Source: Catenuloplanes indicus (GTDB lineage Bacteria; Actinomycetota; Actinomycetes; Mycobacteriales; Micromonosporaceae). From it: 64,000 nt of DNA. Below are positions 18,137-25,985 of this stretch, in pieces. Made by a program: the position numbers and the translations under genes. Position 1 is the first letter of the stretch. Every line of letters begins with the position of its first letter. The notes under the pieces were generated by a model, which did not search any database, had not been told where the DNA came from, and saw only the letters and a list, made by a program, of their open reading frames with translations. The stretch is from assembly GCF_030813715.1 (NCBI RefSeq), contig NZ_JAUSUZ010000001.1, positions 5,642,001-5,706,000 of the forward strand, in the 5' to 3' direction.

Positions 18137-18157
18137 CCGCGCCCCGCGGGCCGGGCG

Positions 18158-18652
18158 TCAGACCTCGGAGTAGCTCCAGGACAGCGCGCGGCCCGCGGCG
18201 AACGGCATCACGCCGTGGAAGACCCGCGGCTTCTCCGCGAACACCAGCGGCAGGAAGTGCCGGTCGCTCTCCCACATCGGCACCGCGCCGGCCAGCACGT
18301 CCTCGACCGGCGTCCAGACCAGTGTGCCCTCCGGGTTCGACGTCAGCGGCGTGCCGGACCACGCGGTGATCCGGAAGACGAAACCGAACCAGTTCTCCCC
18401 GTTGCGTCCGAACCCGGGCCACGAGATGGTCCCGGCCAGGTCCAGCGCGTCGCAGGTGAGGCCGGCCTCCTCCAGGATCTCGCGTCGCATTCCGGACACC
18501 ACGTCCTCGTCCGGCTCGAGCTTGCCGCCGAGGCCGTTGTAGTACCCGAAGTGCACATCGTCCGGGCGCGCGTCGCGCCTGATCATGAGAATTTCCTGCT
18601 GGTCGGCGGAGTATACGTAGCCCAGCGTGGCAATGATGGCCTGCACCGGCAT
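18158..18652 (-). CDS. Nudix hydrolase
   Basis: 164 residues from ATG 18652 (GTG one codon upstream is possible). The Nudix box is complete: GGKLEPDEDVVSGMRREILEEAGL matches GX5EX7REUXEEXGU over residues ~43-66. HFGYYNGLGGK is the usual lead-in of the 8-oxo-dGTP/MutT-like group. It ends 22 bp from the convergent upp gene and starts close to the divergent GPP34 gene. Exact substrate unknown. Confidence 0.9.
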   Translation of the reverse strand: MPVQAIIATLGYVYSADQQEILMIRRDARPDDVHFGYYNGLGGKLEPDEDVVSGMRREILEEAGLTCDALDLAGTISWPGFGRNGENWFGFVFRITAWSGTPLTSNPEGTLVWTPVEDVLAGAVPMWESDRHFLPLVFAEKPRVFHGVMPFAAGRALSWSYSEV

Positions 18653-18705
18653 CACCCTAGCCAGCCCCTACCGCGCTCTTGGGGGCGGCCACTATGGTCA
18701 TGGCC

Positions 18706-19386
18706 ATGGCTCCCATTACGTTGCCCGAGGAATTGCTGGTCCTGGCGTACGACGACGAGTCCGGACGCGCCGTCGGGTCGCGGATCGCGCTCGACCTCGG
18801 CATGGCCGCGGCGGTCCTGGTGGAGCTGGCCCTGGTGGGCCGTCTGACCATGTCGGGCGACTCGCTCGTGGTGAAGGACAACACGCCGGTCGGCGACCCG
18901 ATCCTGGACGCGGTACTCGCGAAGATCGACTCGGACACGCCGCACACGTCGTCGTCCTGGCTGCAGCGCCTCCGGCACGGCCTGCGCGACCGGGTGCTGG
19001 CCGACCTGGTCGAGCGCGGCGTGGTGCGCGACGTGGACGAGACCGCGATGGGCGGTGTGATCCACCTGCACCGCTACCCGACCGCCGACCACAGCCACGA
19101 GCAGGACATCCGCGCCCGCCTCGCCGAGGCGCTGACCGGCCAGTCGCTGCCCGACGAGCGCACCGCCGCGCTGGCCACGCTGCTCGCCGCGACGCGGATG
19201 GAGCCCGCGCTCGGCCTGGACAACGAGGCGCTGGAGCAGGCACACAAGCGCCTGGAGGAGATCGCCTCCGGCGCCGGCTTCGGCGGCGGCGTGAGCATGG
19301 AGGAATCCACCATCCGCCCGAGCGTTTCCCTGGTCATCGCCGCCCTCGGCCGCGCGATCAACCAGGCCCTCGGTTCCCGCGCCTGA
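18706..19386 (+). CDS. GPP34 (GOLPH3/VPS74-like) family protein
   Basis: 226 residues if translation starts at ATG 18706; ATGs at 18694 and 18700 in the same frame are alternatives. The N-terminal ITLPEELLVLAYDDESGRAVG, the alternating helices and ERTAALATLLAATRMEPAL correspond to the GOLPH3-like fold, which in eukaryotes binds PI4P and Golgi glycosyltransferases. Actinobacteria carry several paralogues of unknown role. A Gly-rich loop (ASGAGFGGGVSMEESTIRPS) precedes the last helix. Single gene followed by the repeat array. Confidence 0.85.
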   Translation: MAPITLPEELLVLAYDDESGRAVGSRIALDLGMAAAVLVELALVGRLTMSGDSLVVKDNTPVGDPILDAVLAKIDSDTPHTSSSWLQRLRHGLRDRVLADLVERGVVRDVDETAMGGVIHLHRYPTADHSHEQDIRARLAEALTGQSLPDERTAALATLLAATRMEPALGLDNEALEQAHKRLEEIASGAGFGGGVSMEESTIRPSVSLVIAALGRAINQALGSRA

Positions 19387-19471
19387 ATATCCCACGGTAC
19401 GGACGGGAACGCGCCGCCCGGGATCTCGCCGAGGCTCAGCGCGCCACGCTGGCCAGGAGGCGCCCCGCGTC

Positions 19472-19796
19472 ACCTTTGCTCTGCTTACATGCCGCCACGC
19501 CGCCGCTTGCGGGCGAAATGTCCGCTGCCGCCGCCGTGCCCCTCGGGTAGGCAGAGCCGGGCGGCGTCCCTTTTGTGCCGGTAAGCAGAGCAGAGCCGTG
19601 GGCGTCTGACCCGCAGGCGATTTTCGCTTTGTACCGGTAAGCAGAGCAAAGCCGTGCGCGGCGGATCAACGGGCGATTTTTGCCTTTTGTGCAGGTAAGC
19701 AGAGCAAAGTGGGCGAGCGGTGCCGCTTTGTGCCGGTCAGCGGCACATGCGGCTGACCGGCGTCTGTGGTGGGCGGGTAAGCGGAGCACAGTGGCC
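19472..19796. repeat. Array of the dispersed GGTAAGCAGAGC repeat
   Basis: The non-coding stretch between the GPP34 gene and pseG holds one inverted copy (CTTTGCTCTGCTTACATG, 19474-19491) and direct copies with cores at 19546 (degenerate), 19580, 19636, 19694, 19735 (degenerate) and 19776 (degenerate). The best unit is CTTTGTACCGGTAAGCAGAG followed by CAAAG, with CTTTG/CAAAG ends and a TACCGGTA palindrome. The three good copies are spaced 56 and 58 bp because the intervening DNA is also similar, so part of this is an imperfect tandem repeat. Spacing is too irregular for CRISPR and not a multiple of three. Confidence 0.8.
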
Positions 19797-19798
19797 GG

Positions 19799-20887
19799 TC
19801 AGTGCGGGCGGCGGGTGGCCACGGCGGTGAGGAGGGCGTCCGCGGCGCGGACGCGGCCGTCGCCGTCGACCTCGGCCCAGCCGCGGGCGGCCAGCGCGTG
19901 CCGTCGCTCCGGGGAGGTCAGCGCCGCGTGCAGCGTGCGGACCGCGGCCGGTGAGGGGAGGTCCGTGATCGCGCCGAGCCCGAGGCCGAGACCGCGCGCC
20001 AGCATCGCGTCGTAGCCGAGCCGCTGGTTGTCCGCGACCATGACGAGCGCGGGACACACGCCCAGGCAGAGCAGTTCCCAGGTGGACGTGCCGGCGGCGG
20101 CCACCACCAGGTCGGCGCGGTCCAGCAGTGCAGGCAGGTCCGGCGTGTTCGGCACGAAACGGAACGTCTGTCCCGGAGCGGGCGGCACGCCCGCGGCCGC
20201 GCTGGAGGCCGCGGTGGCGTCCGGCAGCGCGGCCGTGGGGGAGACGGTGGTGGCGTCCGGTGGCGCTGCCGTGGGGGAGACGACGGTGGCGTGCAGTGGG
20301 ACGCCGGTGGCGGCCAGCATGCCGGCCAGGACCGGGGCCGCGCCGGCCGGGTCGGTGCCGCCGAAGAAGCAGACCACGGACGGTGGGCCGGCCGGTGGCA
20401 GTGGGCGGGGAGCGGGTGGGCGGCGGGACCGGACCGAGTCGCGGAGCAGGACGTAGCGCAGGCCGGCCAGGCGGAGGGTGCCCGGGGGGAGCGGTGGCGC
20501 GGCCAGGTCGGCGTTCAGGTTCTGGTCCAGGAAGAGGTCGGGCTGCTGGCCGCGGAGGTCGCCGTCGACGATCGCCAGTACCGTGACGCCGCCGGCCCGG
20601 AGCGCGGCGGCACAGCCCGGGTCGGTCACGTACGAGTCGATGACCACGGCGTCCAGGCCGAGGCGCCAGGCGGTGAGCGCGAGCGCGGCCGGGTCGGCGG
20701 GGGCGGCGATGACCGGCAGGCCGAGCCGGTCGATCTCCCGGGTGGTCCACGGCACCGTGCCGACGTCGCCGAGCAGCGCCACCTGGCAGCCGCGGGTGAG
20801 CAGCTCCTCGGCGAGTGCCAGGCAGCGGACCAGGTGGCCGACGCCCATGGTGACGCCCGCGTCGCAGCGCAGCCCGACCGCGGTCAC
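19799..20887 (-). CDS. pseG: PseG-like UDP-sugar hydrolase of pseudaminic acid synthesis
   Basis: 362 residues; GTG 20887 overlaps the upstream stop in a GTGA junction. PseG removes UDP from UDP-2,4-diacetamido-2,4,6-trideoxy-L-altrose. GT-B-like fold with the catalytic His in GVTMGVGHLVRCLALAEEL, then DAVVIDSYVTD, VVCFFGGTDPAG and VVAAAGTSTWELLCLGVCPAL. About residues 195-235 hold an inserted, internally repeated stretch (two 12-residue units, ATVVSPTAAPPD and ATTVSPTAALPD, plus a degenerate third) that the family lacks. Last gene of a two-gene operon with the cytidylyltransferase. Confidence 0.88.
   Translation of the reverse strand: MTAVGLRCDAGVTMGVGHLVRCLALAEELLTRGCQVALLGDVGTVPWTTREIDRLGLPVIAAPADPAALALTAWRLGLDAVVIDSYVTDPGCAAALRAGGVTVLAIVDGDLRGQQPDLFLDQNLNADLAAPPLPPGTLRLAGLRYVLLRDSVRSRRPPAPRPLPPAGPPSVVCFFGGTDPAGAAPVLAGMLAATGVPLHATVVSPTAAPPDATTVSPTAALPDATAASSAAAGVPPAPGQTFRFVPNTPDLPALLDRADLVVAAAGTSTWELLCLGVCPALVMVADNQRLGYDAMLARGLGLGLGAITDLPSPAAVRTLHAALTSPERRHALAARGWAEVDGDGRVRAADALLTAVATRRPH
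20232..20303. repeat. In-frame 36-bp tandem repeat inside pseG
   Basis: GCCGTGGGGGAGAC starts at 20232 and again at 20268, giving a 36-bp (12-codon) period within the pseG coding sequence. The repeat encodes a Pro/Thr/Ala-rich linker between the two lobes and looks like a recent slippage or duplication product. Confidence 0.65.
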
Positions 20888-21630
20888 CGGTCGGCCAGCG
20901 CCTTCTGCCGCACCTCGCCGTTCAGCGCGCGGACGTCCGGGTTCGCGTCCAGCCAGGCGGACAGCTCGCGGACCCCGATGATCCGGTCGCCGAAGTGGGC
21001 GACGACGGCCTCGATCAGCCGCCAGTCCTCGATCGTGTCCAGCGTGACGCGCAGCCCGGAGCGGTCCGGTGGCAGCGCGATGCCGGTGACCGTGAAGTCC
21101 TCCGGATGGGTGTAGACGTACGAGGTGACGTGCGTGCGGTGGAACCCGGTGGCCAGCCGGTCCGCGCGGCGCAGCGCGTCCACCGAGACGATCTCCACGT
21201 CGGTGCCGAGCGGCAGCACCCGGTGCAGCGACGTGCTCAGGTAGTCCAGGCCGGGCGAGGCGGTGAAGTGCCGGACCGCGGTGCGGATCACGTCCGGGTC
21301 GAGCAGCGGGCAGTCCGCGTTGAACCGCATCACCGCGTCGACGCCGCGGCTCTGCGCGGGCAGTACGCCGGAGAGCGCGCCCACGAAGCGGGTCAGCACG
21401 TCCTCGGCCGGGCCGCGGAACACCCGTACGCCCAGCGTGGCGCACTCGGCGGCGACGGCCGCGTCCTCGGGACGGTCGCTGGTCGCCACGATCAGGTCGT
21501 CCAGGCAGCCGGCCGTGCGCGCGGCGCGGATCACCCAGGCGAGCACGCTGCGCTCGCCGAGCGGCCGCAGTACCTTGCCGGGCAGCCGTTCGGAGCCCAT
21601 CCGGGCCTGGACGATTCCGACGATCCGCAT
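20884..21630 (-). CDS. SpsF-type cytidylyltransferase (probable CMP-pseudaminate synthetase)
   Basis: 248 residues from ATG 21630. Nucleotidyltransferase start VGIVQARMGSERLPGKVLRPLG, followed by VMRFNADCPLLDPDVI (metal/nucleotide Asp region) and LRVTLDTIEDWRLIEAV, the pattern of SpsF/COG1861 proteins. In a gene set otherwise complete for pseudaminic acid, it is the only candidate for the CTP-dependent activation done by PseF in Campylobacter and Helicobacter, which belongs to a different branch of the family. Overlaps pseG by 4 bp; divergent from the luxE-like gene. Confidence 0.82.
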   Translation of the reverse strand: MRIVGIVQARMGSERLPGKVLRPLGERSVLAWVIRAARTAGCLDDLIVATSDRPEDAAVAAECATLGVRVFRGPAEDVLTRFVGALSGVLPAQSRGVDAVMRFNADCPLLDPDVIRTAVRHFTASPGLDYLSTSLHRVLPLGTDVEIVSVDALRRADRLATGFHRTHVTSYVYTHPEDFTVTGIALPPDRSGLRVTLDTIEDWRLIEAVVAHFGDRIIGVRELSAWLDANPDVRALNGEVRQKALADR

Positions 21631-21709
21631 CCGTGTCGCTCCCGCTCTCGTTCAACTCCTGGGGCAACAGCCCCGAGGGTCAACGAGTTTCCGAGACGGG
21701 GGTGACCGC

Positions 21710-22798
21710 GTGCCGACCGACACCCTGGGCGTGCCGGAGGTCTTCCGGCTGACACAGCCGGCCAAGGAGGAACGGCTGCTGCCGGAGATCGTCGAGCGGC
21801 TGGCGGCGCACCGGGCCGGCTGCCCGCCGTACCGGCAGATCATGGACGCGATCGGGCACGGCGCGGATCGGCGCTACCGGCGGCTGGAGGAACTGCCCTG
21901 GCTGCCGGTGCGGATGTTCAAGACGCACGCGCTGAAGAGCATCCCGGACGCGGCCGTGTTCAAGACGCTGACCAGCAGCGGGACCACCGGTACGCCGAGC
22001 CGGATCTTCCTGGACCAGCACGCCGCGGCCGCGCAGAGCCGCATGCTGTCCCGCACCATGCAGACCGTGCTCGGCCCGCACCGGCTGCCGATGCTGCTGG
22101 TCGACACGCGCGCGATCCTGGCCGACCGGCGCACGTTCTCCGCCCGCGGCGCCGGTGTGCTGGGCATGATGGGCTTCGGCCGGGAGCACGCGTGGGCGCT
22201 GGACGCGGACGGCGCGGTCGAGCCGCACACCGTCGAGGCGTTCCTGCACAAGCACGGCGACCGGCCGTTCCTGATCTTCGGGTTCACGTTCATGGTCTGG
22301 CTGCACCTCTACGAGCTGGCCCGGGACCGTGGCTGGGACCTGAGCAACGGCGTGCTGGTCCACTCCGGAGGGTGGAAGAAGCTGCAGGACCGCGCCGTGT
22401 CGCCGGCCGAGTTCCGGGCCCGGTTCACCGCGGACACCGGGCTGCGGCGGATCCACAACTTCTACGGCATGGTCGAGCAGATCGGCACGGTCTTCCTGGA
22501 GGGCCCGGACGGCGGCGGCCTGTACTGCCCGGACTTCGCCGACGTGATCATCCGGGATCCGCGCACCTGGGCCGAGCAGCCGGCCGGCACTCCGGGCCTG
22601 ATCGAGCTGGTCAGCACGCTGCCCACGTCGTACCCGGGGAACGTGCTGCTCACCGAGGACCTCGGCGTGGTGCACGGCGTCGACGACGGTGCCTGGCCGG
22701 GCAAGCGGTTCGAGGTGCTCGGCCGGCTGCCGCGGGCCGAGGCGCGCGGCTGCAGTGACGTCTACGCCGTACCGGCACAGGGAAGGGCCGCACTGTGA
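21710..22798 (+). CDS. LuxE-like acyl-protein synthetase
   Basis: 362 residues from GTG 21710, with GGGGGTG about 7 bases upstream. Belongs to the LuxE/PaaK-type adenylating group: FKTLTSSGTTGTPSRIFLD is the AMP-binding loop, GVLVHSGGWKKL and NFYGMVEQIGTVFLE match LuxE acyl-protein synthetases. In bioluminescent bacteria LuxE activates a fatty acid as acyl-AMP, takes it onto a Cys and hands it to LuxC. There are no luxAB genes here, and the adjacent LuxC-like gene overlaps by 4 bp, so the two form an acid- or acyl-reductase unit of another pathway. Confidence 0.88.
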   Translation: MPTDTLGVPEVFRLTQPAKEERLLPEIVERLAAHRAGCPPYRQIMDAIGHGADRRYRRLEELPWLPVRMFKTHALKSIPDAAVFKTLTSSGTTGTPSRIFLDQHAAAAQSRMLSRTMQTVLGPHRLPMLLVDTRAILADRRTFSARGAGVLGMMGFGREHAWALDADGAVEPHTVEAFLHKHGDRPFLIFGFTFMVWLHLYELARDRGWDLSNGVLVHSGGWKKLQDRAVSPAEFRARFTADTGLRRIHNFYGMVEQIGTVFLEGPDGGGLYCPDFADVIIRDPRTWAEQPAGTPGLIELVSTLPTSYPGNVLLTEDLGVVHGVDDGAWPGKRFEVLGRLPRAEARGCSDVYAVPAQGRAAL

Positions 22799-23991
22799 TC
22801 GTTCGTTTCCCGGCGACCGCCGAGGGACTGCTGCCGGCCGAGGACGCGCTGACCGTGGGCGACCCGCGCGTGGTGCAGTTCCTCGGCGCGCTCTCCGCCC
22901 GGCTGCTCGCGCCGTCCGTCGCGCGCGCCCACCCGGAGCTGGGCTCCCTCGGCTTCTTCCTGCGCCGTGCCGAACTGGCGAGGACCGCCGCGCACCTTCG
23001 AAAGACAGATCCGCACACGGTACGCCGCCCGCGCGGCCTGGTCTTCCACGTGCCGCCGGCCAACGTGGACACCGTGTTCGTCTACTCCTGGGCGCTGAGC
23101 GCGCTGGCCGGCAACCGCAACGTGGTGCGCCTGTCCAGCCGGTCCGCCGGTGCCGCGGACGCCGTGCTGGCCGCGCTGAACGACGCGCTCGCGGACGCCG
23201 ATCCGGTGATCGCGCGCACCCAGCGGATGGTCTCCTACGGCCGGGACGACGTGCTCACCGCGGAGTTGTCCGCCGCCTGCGACCTGCGCGTGCTCTGGGG
23301 CGGTGACGCCAGCGTGACCGCGCTGCGCCGGTTCCCGCTCAGCCCGCTCGCGCGTGACCTGGCGTTCCCGGACCGGTCCTCGTTCGCGGTGCTGTCCGCG
23401 CCCGGCTGGCTGGCCGCGCCGGGCGACGTGCAGCGCGCCGCCGCGGACGGCTACGCGAACGACGTCTACTGGTTCGACCAGGCCGCCTGCTCGTCGCCGC
23501 GCACGCTGTACGTGGCCGGTACGCCCGCGGACGCGGAGAAGGCGCTGGACGGCTTCCGCCGCGAGCTGGCCGACGCGGTGCACCGTCGTGGCTGGACGGT
23601 CGACGCGGCGATGGCCGTGGAGAAGCGGATCCGCACGTACGGCCTGGCCGCGGACGGCCGCGCGTCCGGCGTGCGGTTCACCGGCAACGAGCTGACCTGG
23701 CTGGACCTCACGGACGGCGCCGAGCCGCCGCGCGGCTGGCTCGGCACCGGCGTGGTCGCGGTCGCCCGCCTGGACGGCCTGCGCGACCTGGCACCGCTGA
23801 TCACGCCGCGCGACCAGACGCTGAGCCACTTCGGCTTCACCGGCGACGAGCTGCGTGCACTGGTCACCGCGGTCCCGGGCCGCGGCCTGGACCGGATCGT
23901 GCCGTTCGGTCAGGCGCTCTCGTTCGCCCCGGTCTGGGACGGCCACGACCTGCTGGAGGAATTCACCACCCGCACCACGATCCGGGTCTGA
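22795..23991 (+). CDS. LuxC-like acyl-CoA/acyl-protein reductase
   Basis: 398 residues from GTG 22795 in a GTGA overlap with the LuxE-like gene. ALDH-superfamily protein: GLVFHVPPANVDTVFVYSWALSALAGNRNVVRLSSR is the cofactor-binding region of LuxC, DLRVLWGGDASV follows, and the catalytic Cys is in WFDQAACSSPR. It would reduce a thioester-bound acyl group to an aldehyde with NADPH. Family length is ~480 in Vibrio, so this is a short form. It ends at a strong bidirectional hairpin. Confidence 0.88.
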   Translation: MIVRFPATAEGLLPAEDALTVGDPRVVQFLGALSARLLAPSVARAHPELGSLGFFLRRAELARTAAHLRKTDPHTVRRPRGLVFHVPPANVDTVFVYSWALSALAGNRNVVRLSSRSAGAADAVLAALNDALADADPVIARTQRMVSYGRDDVLTAELSAACDLRVLWGGDASVTALRRFPLSPLARDLAFPDRSSFAVLSAPGWLAAPGDVQRAAADGYANDVYWFDQAACSSPRTLYVAGTPADAEKALDGFRRELADAVHRRGWTVDAAMAVEKRIRTYGLAADGRASGVRFTGNELTWLDLTDGAEPPRGWLGTGVVAVARLDGLRDLAPLITPRDQTLSHFGFTGDELRALVTAVPGRGLDRIVPFGQALSFAPVWDGHDLLEEFTTRTTIRV

Positions 23992-24005
23992 CCGGCCACC
24001 GCGGA

Positions 24006-24052
24006 ACCGGGGCCCGCGGGAGCATGCGGAACTCGGCCACGCCGGGAGCGGG
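24006..24052. repeat. Dispersed intergenic repeat, copy 1
   Basis: ACCGGGGCCCGCGGGAGCA followed nine bases later by CGGCCACGCCGG and a GCGGG tail. The same two blocks with the same spacing occur at 60414-60458, again just downstream of a gene end. Copies of the same type are common in related actinomycetes as far as I remember. Confidence 0.6.
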
Positions 24053-24075
24053 AGAAGCGGCTCGTGAAGGGTTTC

Positions 24076-24114
24076 CGCCCGGGGCGGAGTGCGCGACGCA
24101 CTCCGCCCCGGGCG
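24076..24114. terminator. Bidirectional terminator, 18-bp perfect stem
   Basis: CGCCCGGGGCGGAGTGCG (24076-24093) pairs exactly with 24097-24114 around a 3-nt CGA loop. It separates the convergent luxC-like gene and the methyltransferase-like gene. Confidence 0.75.
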
Positions 24115-24119
24115 TCGTC

Positions 24120-25985
24120 TCAGATCACGTCGCCGGGCTGCGGGAACGCGAGATCGCGCTTGGCGCGGCGGGCGGCGGCGCGGCGCTTGCTGATCTTCTT
24201 GGAGAGTTTGCGGGTGTCGTTGCGGACCAGTTTGTAGCCGCTGCGCGCGACCATCAGGAAGCGGCCCGGCCAGGTCCGGCGATAGAGCTGGATCTCCCAG
24301 TCCATCTTGGACAGGTGCAGGTCGCGGGAGCGGATGATCTGCTCGGTCCACTCCATCTGGGCCAGCAGGTGACTGGCCTGGTAGCGCTGCCGCCACAGCG
24401 CCTCGGCCAGCTCGCGGTAGCCGGGCACGTCGATGGTGGCGGCGCCGGGCGCGATCGCCAGCAGCTCGCGGCGGCGGCCGTCGCGTTCCGGCAGCGGCAG
24501 GCCGGACAGGTCCAGTTCGAGCTCGATCGCGGCGCGCAGCGAGTCCGCGCGCAGCGTACGGTCGATCATGCCGAGCAGCAGGCCGGCCAGGTCCACCGCG
24601 CTGCTGGTGATCGGCCACGGGTGCGGCTGGCCGGACGTGATCAGCCGGGCCGCGAACCGCCAGGCGATCCGGGTCAGCACCGTGTCCACCGGCACCGGCT
24701 CGTCCGGCGACCAGCGCGGCGGGGCCAGGCCGAGCTGCGCGCCGTCGTCGAGCAGCTCACCGGCGTCGGCCAGCGCCATCGGGCCGGTCACCCAGCCGTC
24801 CCGGGCGTGCCCGTCCAGCCAGGCCGCGAGCCGCCGCAGCTCGGTGCGCAGCCCGGGCAGGTCGGCCCGCGCGCACAGCGCGAGCAGCCGCTCCTCCAGC
24901 ACCACCCCGGCCGGCACCGGGAACGCGCCGTTCACCCGGCGCAGGCCGCCCCGCCGCACCGACTCGTCCGCCGGGATCAGCGTGGTCGCGGTCGCGCCCC
25001 AGTCCGCGGTCGTCAGCGTGTACGCGTGCGGCCCGTCCGCGTCGCCGGCCAGCAGCGCGTGCGACGGCACCTCGCCGGACGCGCGGGACACGGTCACCCA
25101 CGCCGGGGCCAGCACCGCCTCCGCGCCCGCGCGCAGCGCCCGGCCGGCGATCCGGCGCGGGTCGCTGAGCACCGGCCGGTCCCGGTAGGCGTCGGTGAAC
25201 GCGCGGGCCAGCACGGCCTGCACCGGCCCGCGCAGCGGCACGCCGGCCTCGCCGAGCAGACCCGGTCCGATCAGGACGGCCGGGTTCTCCGGCGTGGGGA
25301 ACGCGGCGTACCCGGCGGTGGAGTGCAGGCCGAAGATCGCCAGACGGGCGGTCAGCTCGGCCAGCGACGCCGGCCGGTCCGCGGCCGAGCCCGGCGGGTA
25401 CCAGGCCGAGTCGGACCGCTCGCGCGCGCCCGGGTCCAGCTCGACGGCCGCATGCACGCCGAGCGGGTTCTCGTGCCGGAGCACCAGCGTGCCGTCCGGC
25501 GCGACCGCCTTCGCGAGCGTGGCCAGCAGGTCGTCGTCGGTGCGCGGCGTGCCCTCGGCCGAGTTCAGCCGCTCCAGGCCGTCCAGGCAGACCACCAGGT
25601 CGTACCGGGTGATCGGGTCCAGCCGGGACGCGGCGCCGCAGAGCACAGTCGTCCCGGGGAACCGCAGCGCCAGCGCCTCCGCGTCGCCGAGCGAGCGGAC
25701 CAGGCAGGTCACGGCCGCGCCCGCGGCGTGCAGCGCGGTGATCAGCTCGTCGTGATGCGGGCCGGCCACCAGCACCCGCGCGCCGGGCGCCGGTACCAGC
25801 GTGTGCAGCAGGTACCGGAGCGCGCCGCCGCACGCCGTCACCGGGTCGGACCAGGCGAACATCTCGTCGCCGATCCGGGTCAGGTTCGCCAGCGCGGCCG
25901 CGGCCGGGTTGATCTGACCCGGGATCGGCGGCTCCGGGGCCGCGTGGGCCGGCTCGGGCAGCAGAGCGGCGGGGCGGTCGGACAT
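24120..25985 (-). CDS. Large methyltransferase-like protein of the glycan module (copy A)
   Basis: 621 residues from ATG 25985, which overlaps the upstream stop as TGATG. Residues ~65-200 look like a class I SAM-methyltransferase Rossmann fold (ARVLVAGPHHDELITALHAAGAAVTCLVRSL, YDLVVCLDGLERL, GTLVLRHENPLG). The remaining ~400 residues are unrecognised. The C-terminus is helical and basic (SHLLAQMEWTEQIIRSRDLHLSKM, then an Arg/Lys-rich tail), like the tails of cell-surface glycan enzymes. It is paralogous to the protein at 34441-36231 (shared CLVRS, HENPLGVH/VENPLGVH, LAPAWV, HPWP). Likely modifies or recognises a glycan; activity unproven. Confidence 0.6.
   Translation of the reverse strand: MSDRPAALLPEPAHAAPEPPIPGQINPAAAALANLTRIGDEMFAWSDPVTACGGALRYLLHTLVPAPGARVLVAGPHHDELITALHAAGAAVTCLVRSLGDAEALALRFPGTTVLCGAASRLDPITRYDLVVCLDGLERLNSAEGTPRTDDDLLATLAKAVAPDGTLVLRHENPLGVHAAVELDPGARERSDSAWYPPGSAADRPASLAELTARLAIFGLHSTAGYAAFPTPENPAVLIGPGLLGEAGVPLRGPVQAVLARAFTDAYRDRPVLSDPRRIAGRALRAGAEAVLAPAWVTVSRASGEVPSHALLAGDADGPHAYTLTTADWGATATTLIPADESVRRGGLRRVNGAFPVPAGVVLEERLLALCARADLPGLRTELRRLAAWLDGHARDGWVTGPMALADAGELLDDGAQLGLAPPRWSPDEPVPVDTVLTRIAWRFAARLITSGQPHPWPITSSAVDLAGLLLGMIDRTLRADSLRAAIELELDLSGLPLPERDGRRRELLAIAPGAATIDVPGYRELAEALWRQRYQASHLLAQMEWTEQIIRSRDLHLSKMDWEIQLYRRTWPGRFLMVARSGYKLVRNDTRKLSKKISKRRAAARRAKRDLAFPQPGDVI

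Noticed and set aside
19436-19789. Minus-strand open frame of 117 codons with recurring ALLTGTKG/LCSAYRYKAK-like motifs
   Set aside because: The motifs are translations of the dispersed DNA repeat; repeat spacing is not a multiple of three, there is no ribosome-binding site, and it lies wholly in the intergenic array.
19546-19796. Possible CRISPR array
   Set aside because: Repeat copies degrade, spacings vary (34-58 bp), the spacers resemble each other and there are no cas genes.
21710-23991. Bioluminescence operon
   Set aside because: Only LuxE- and LuxC-like genes are present; no luciferase or LuxD-type gene anywhere in the window.
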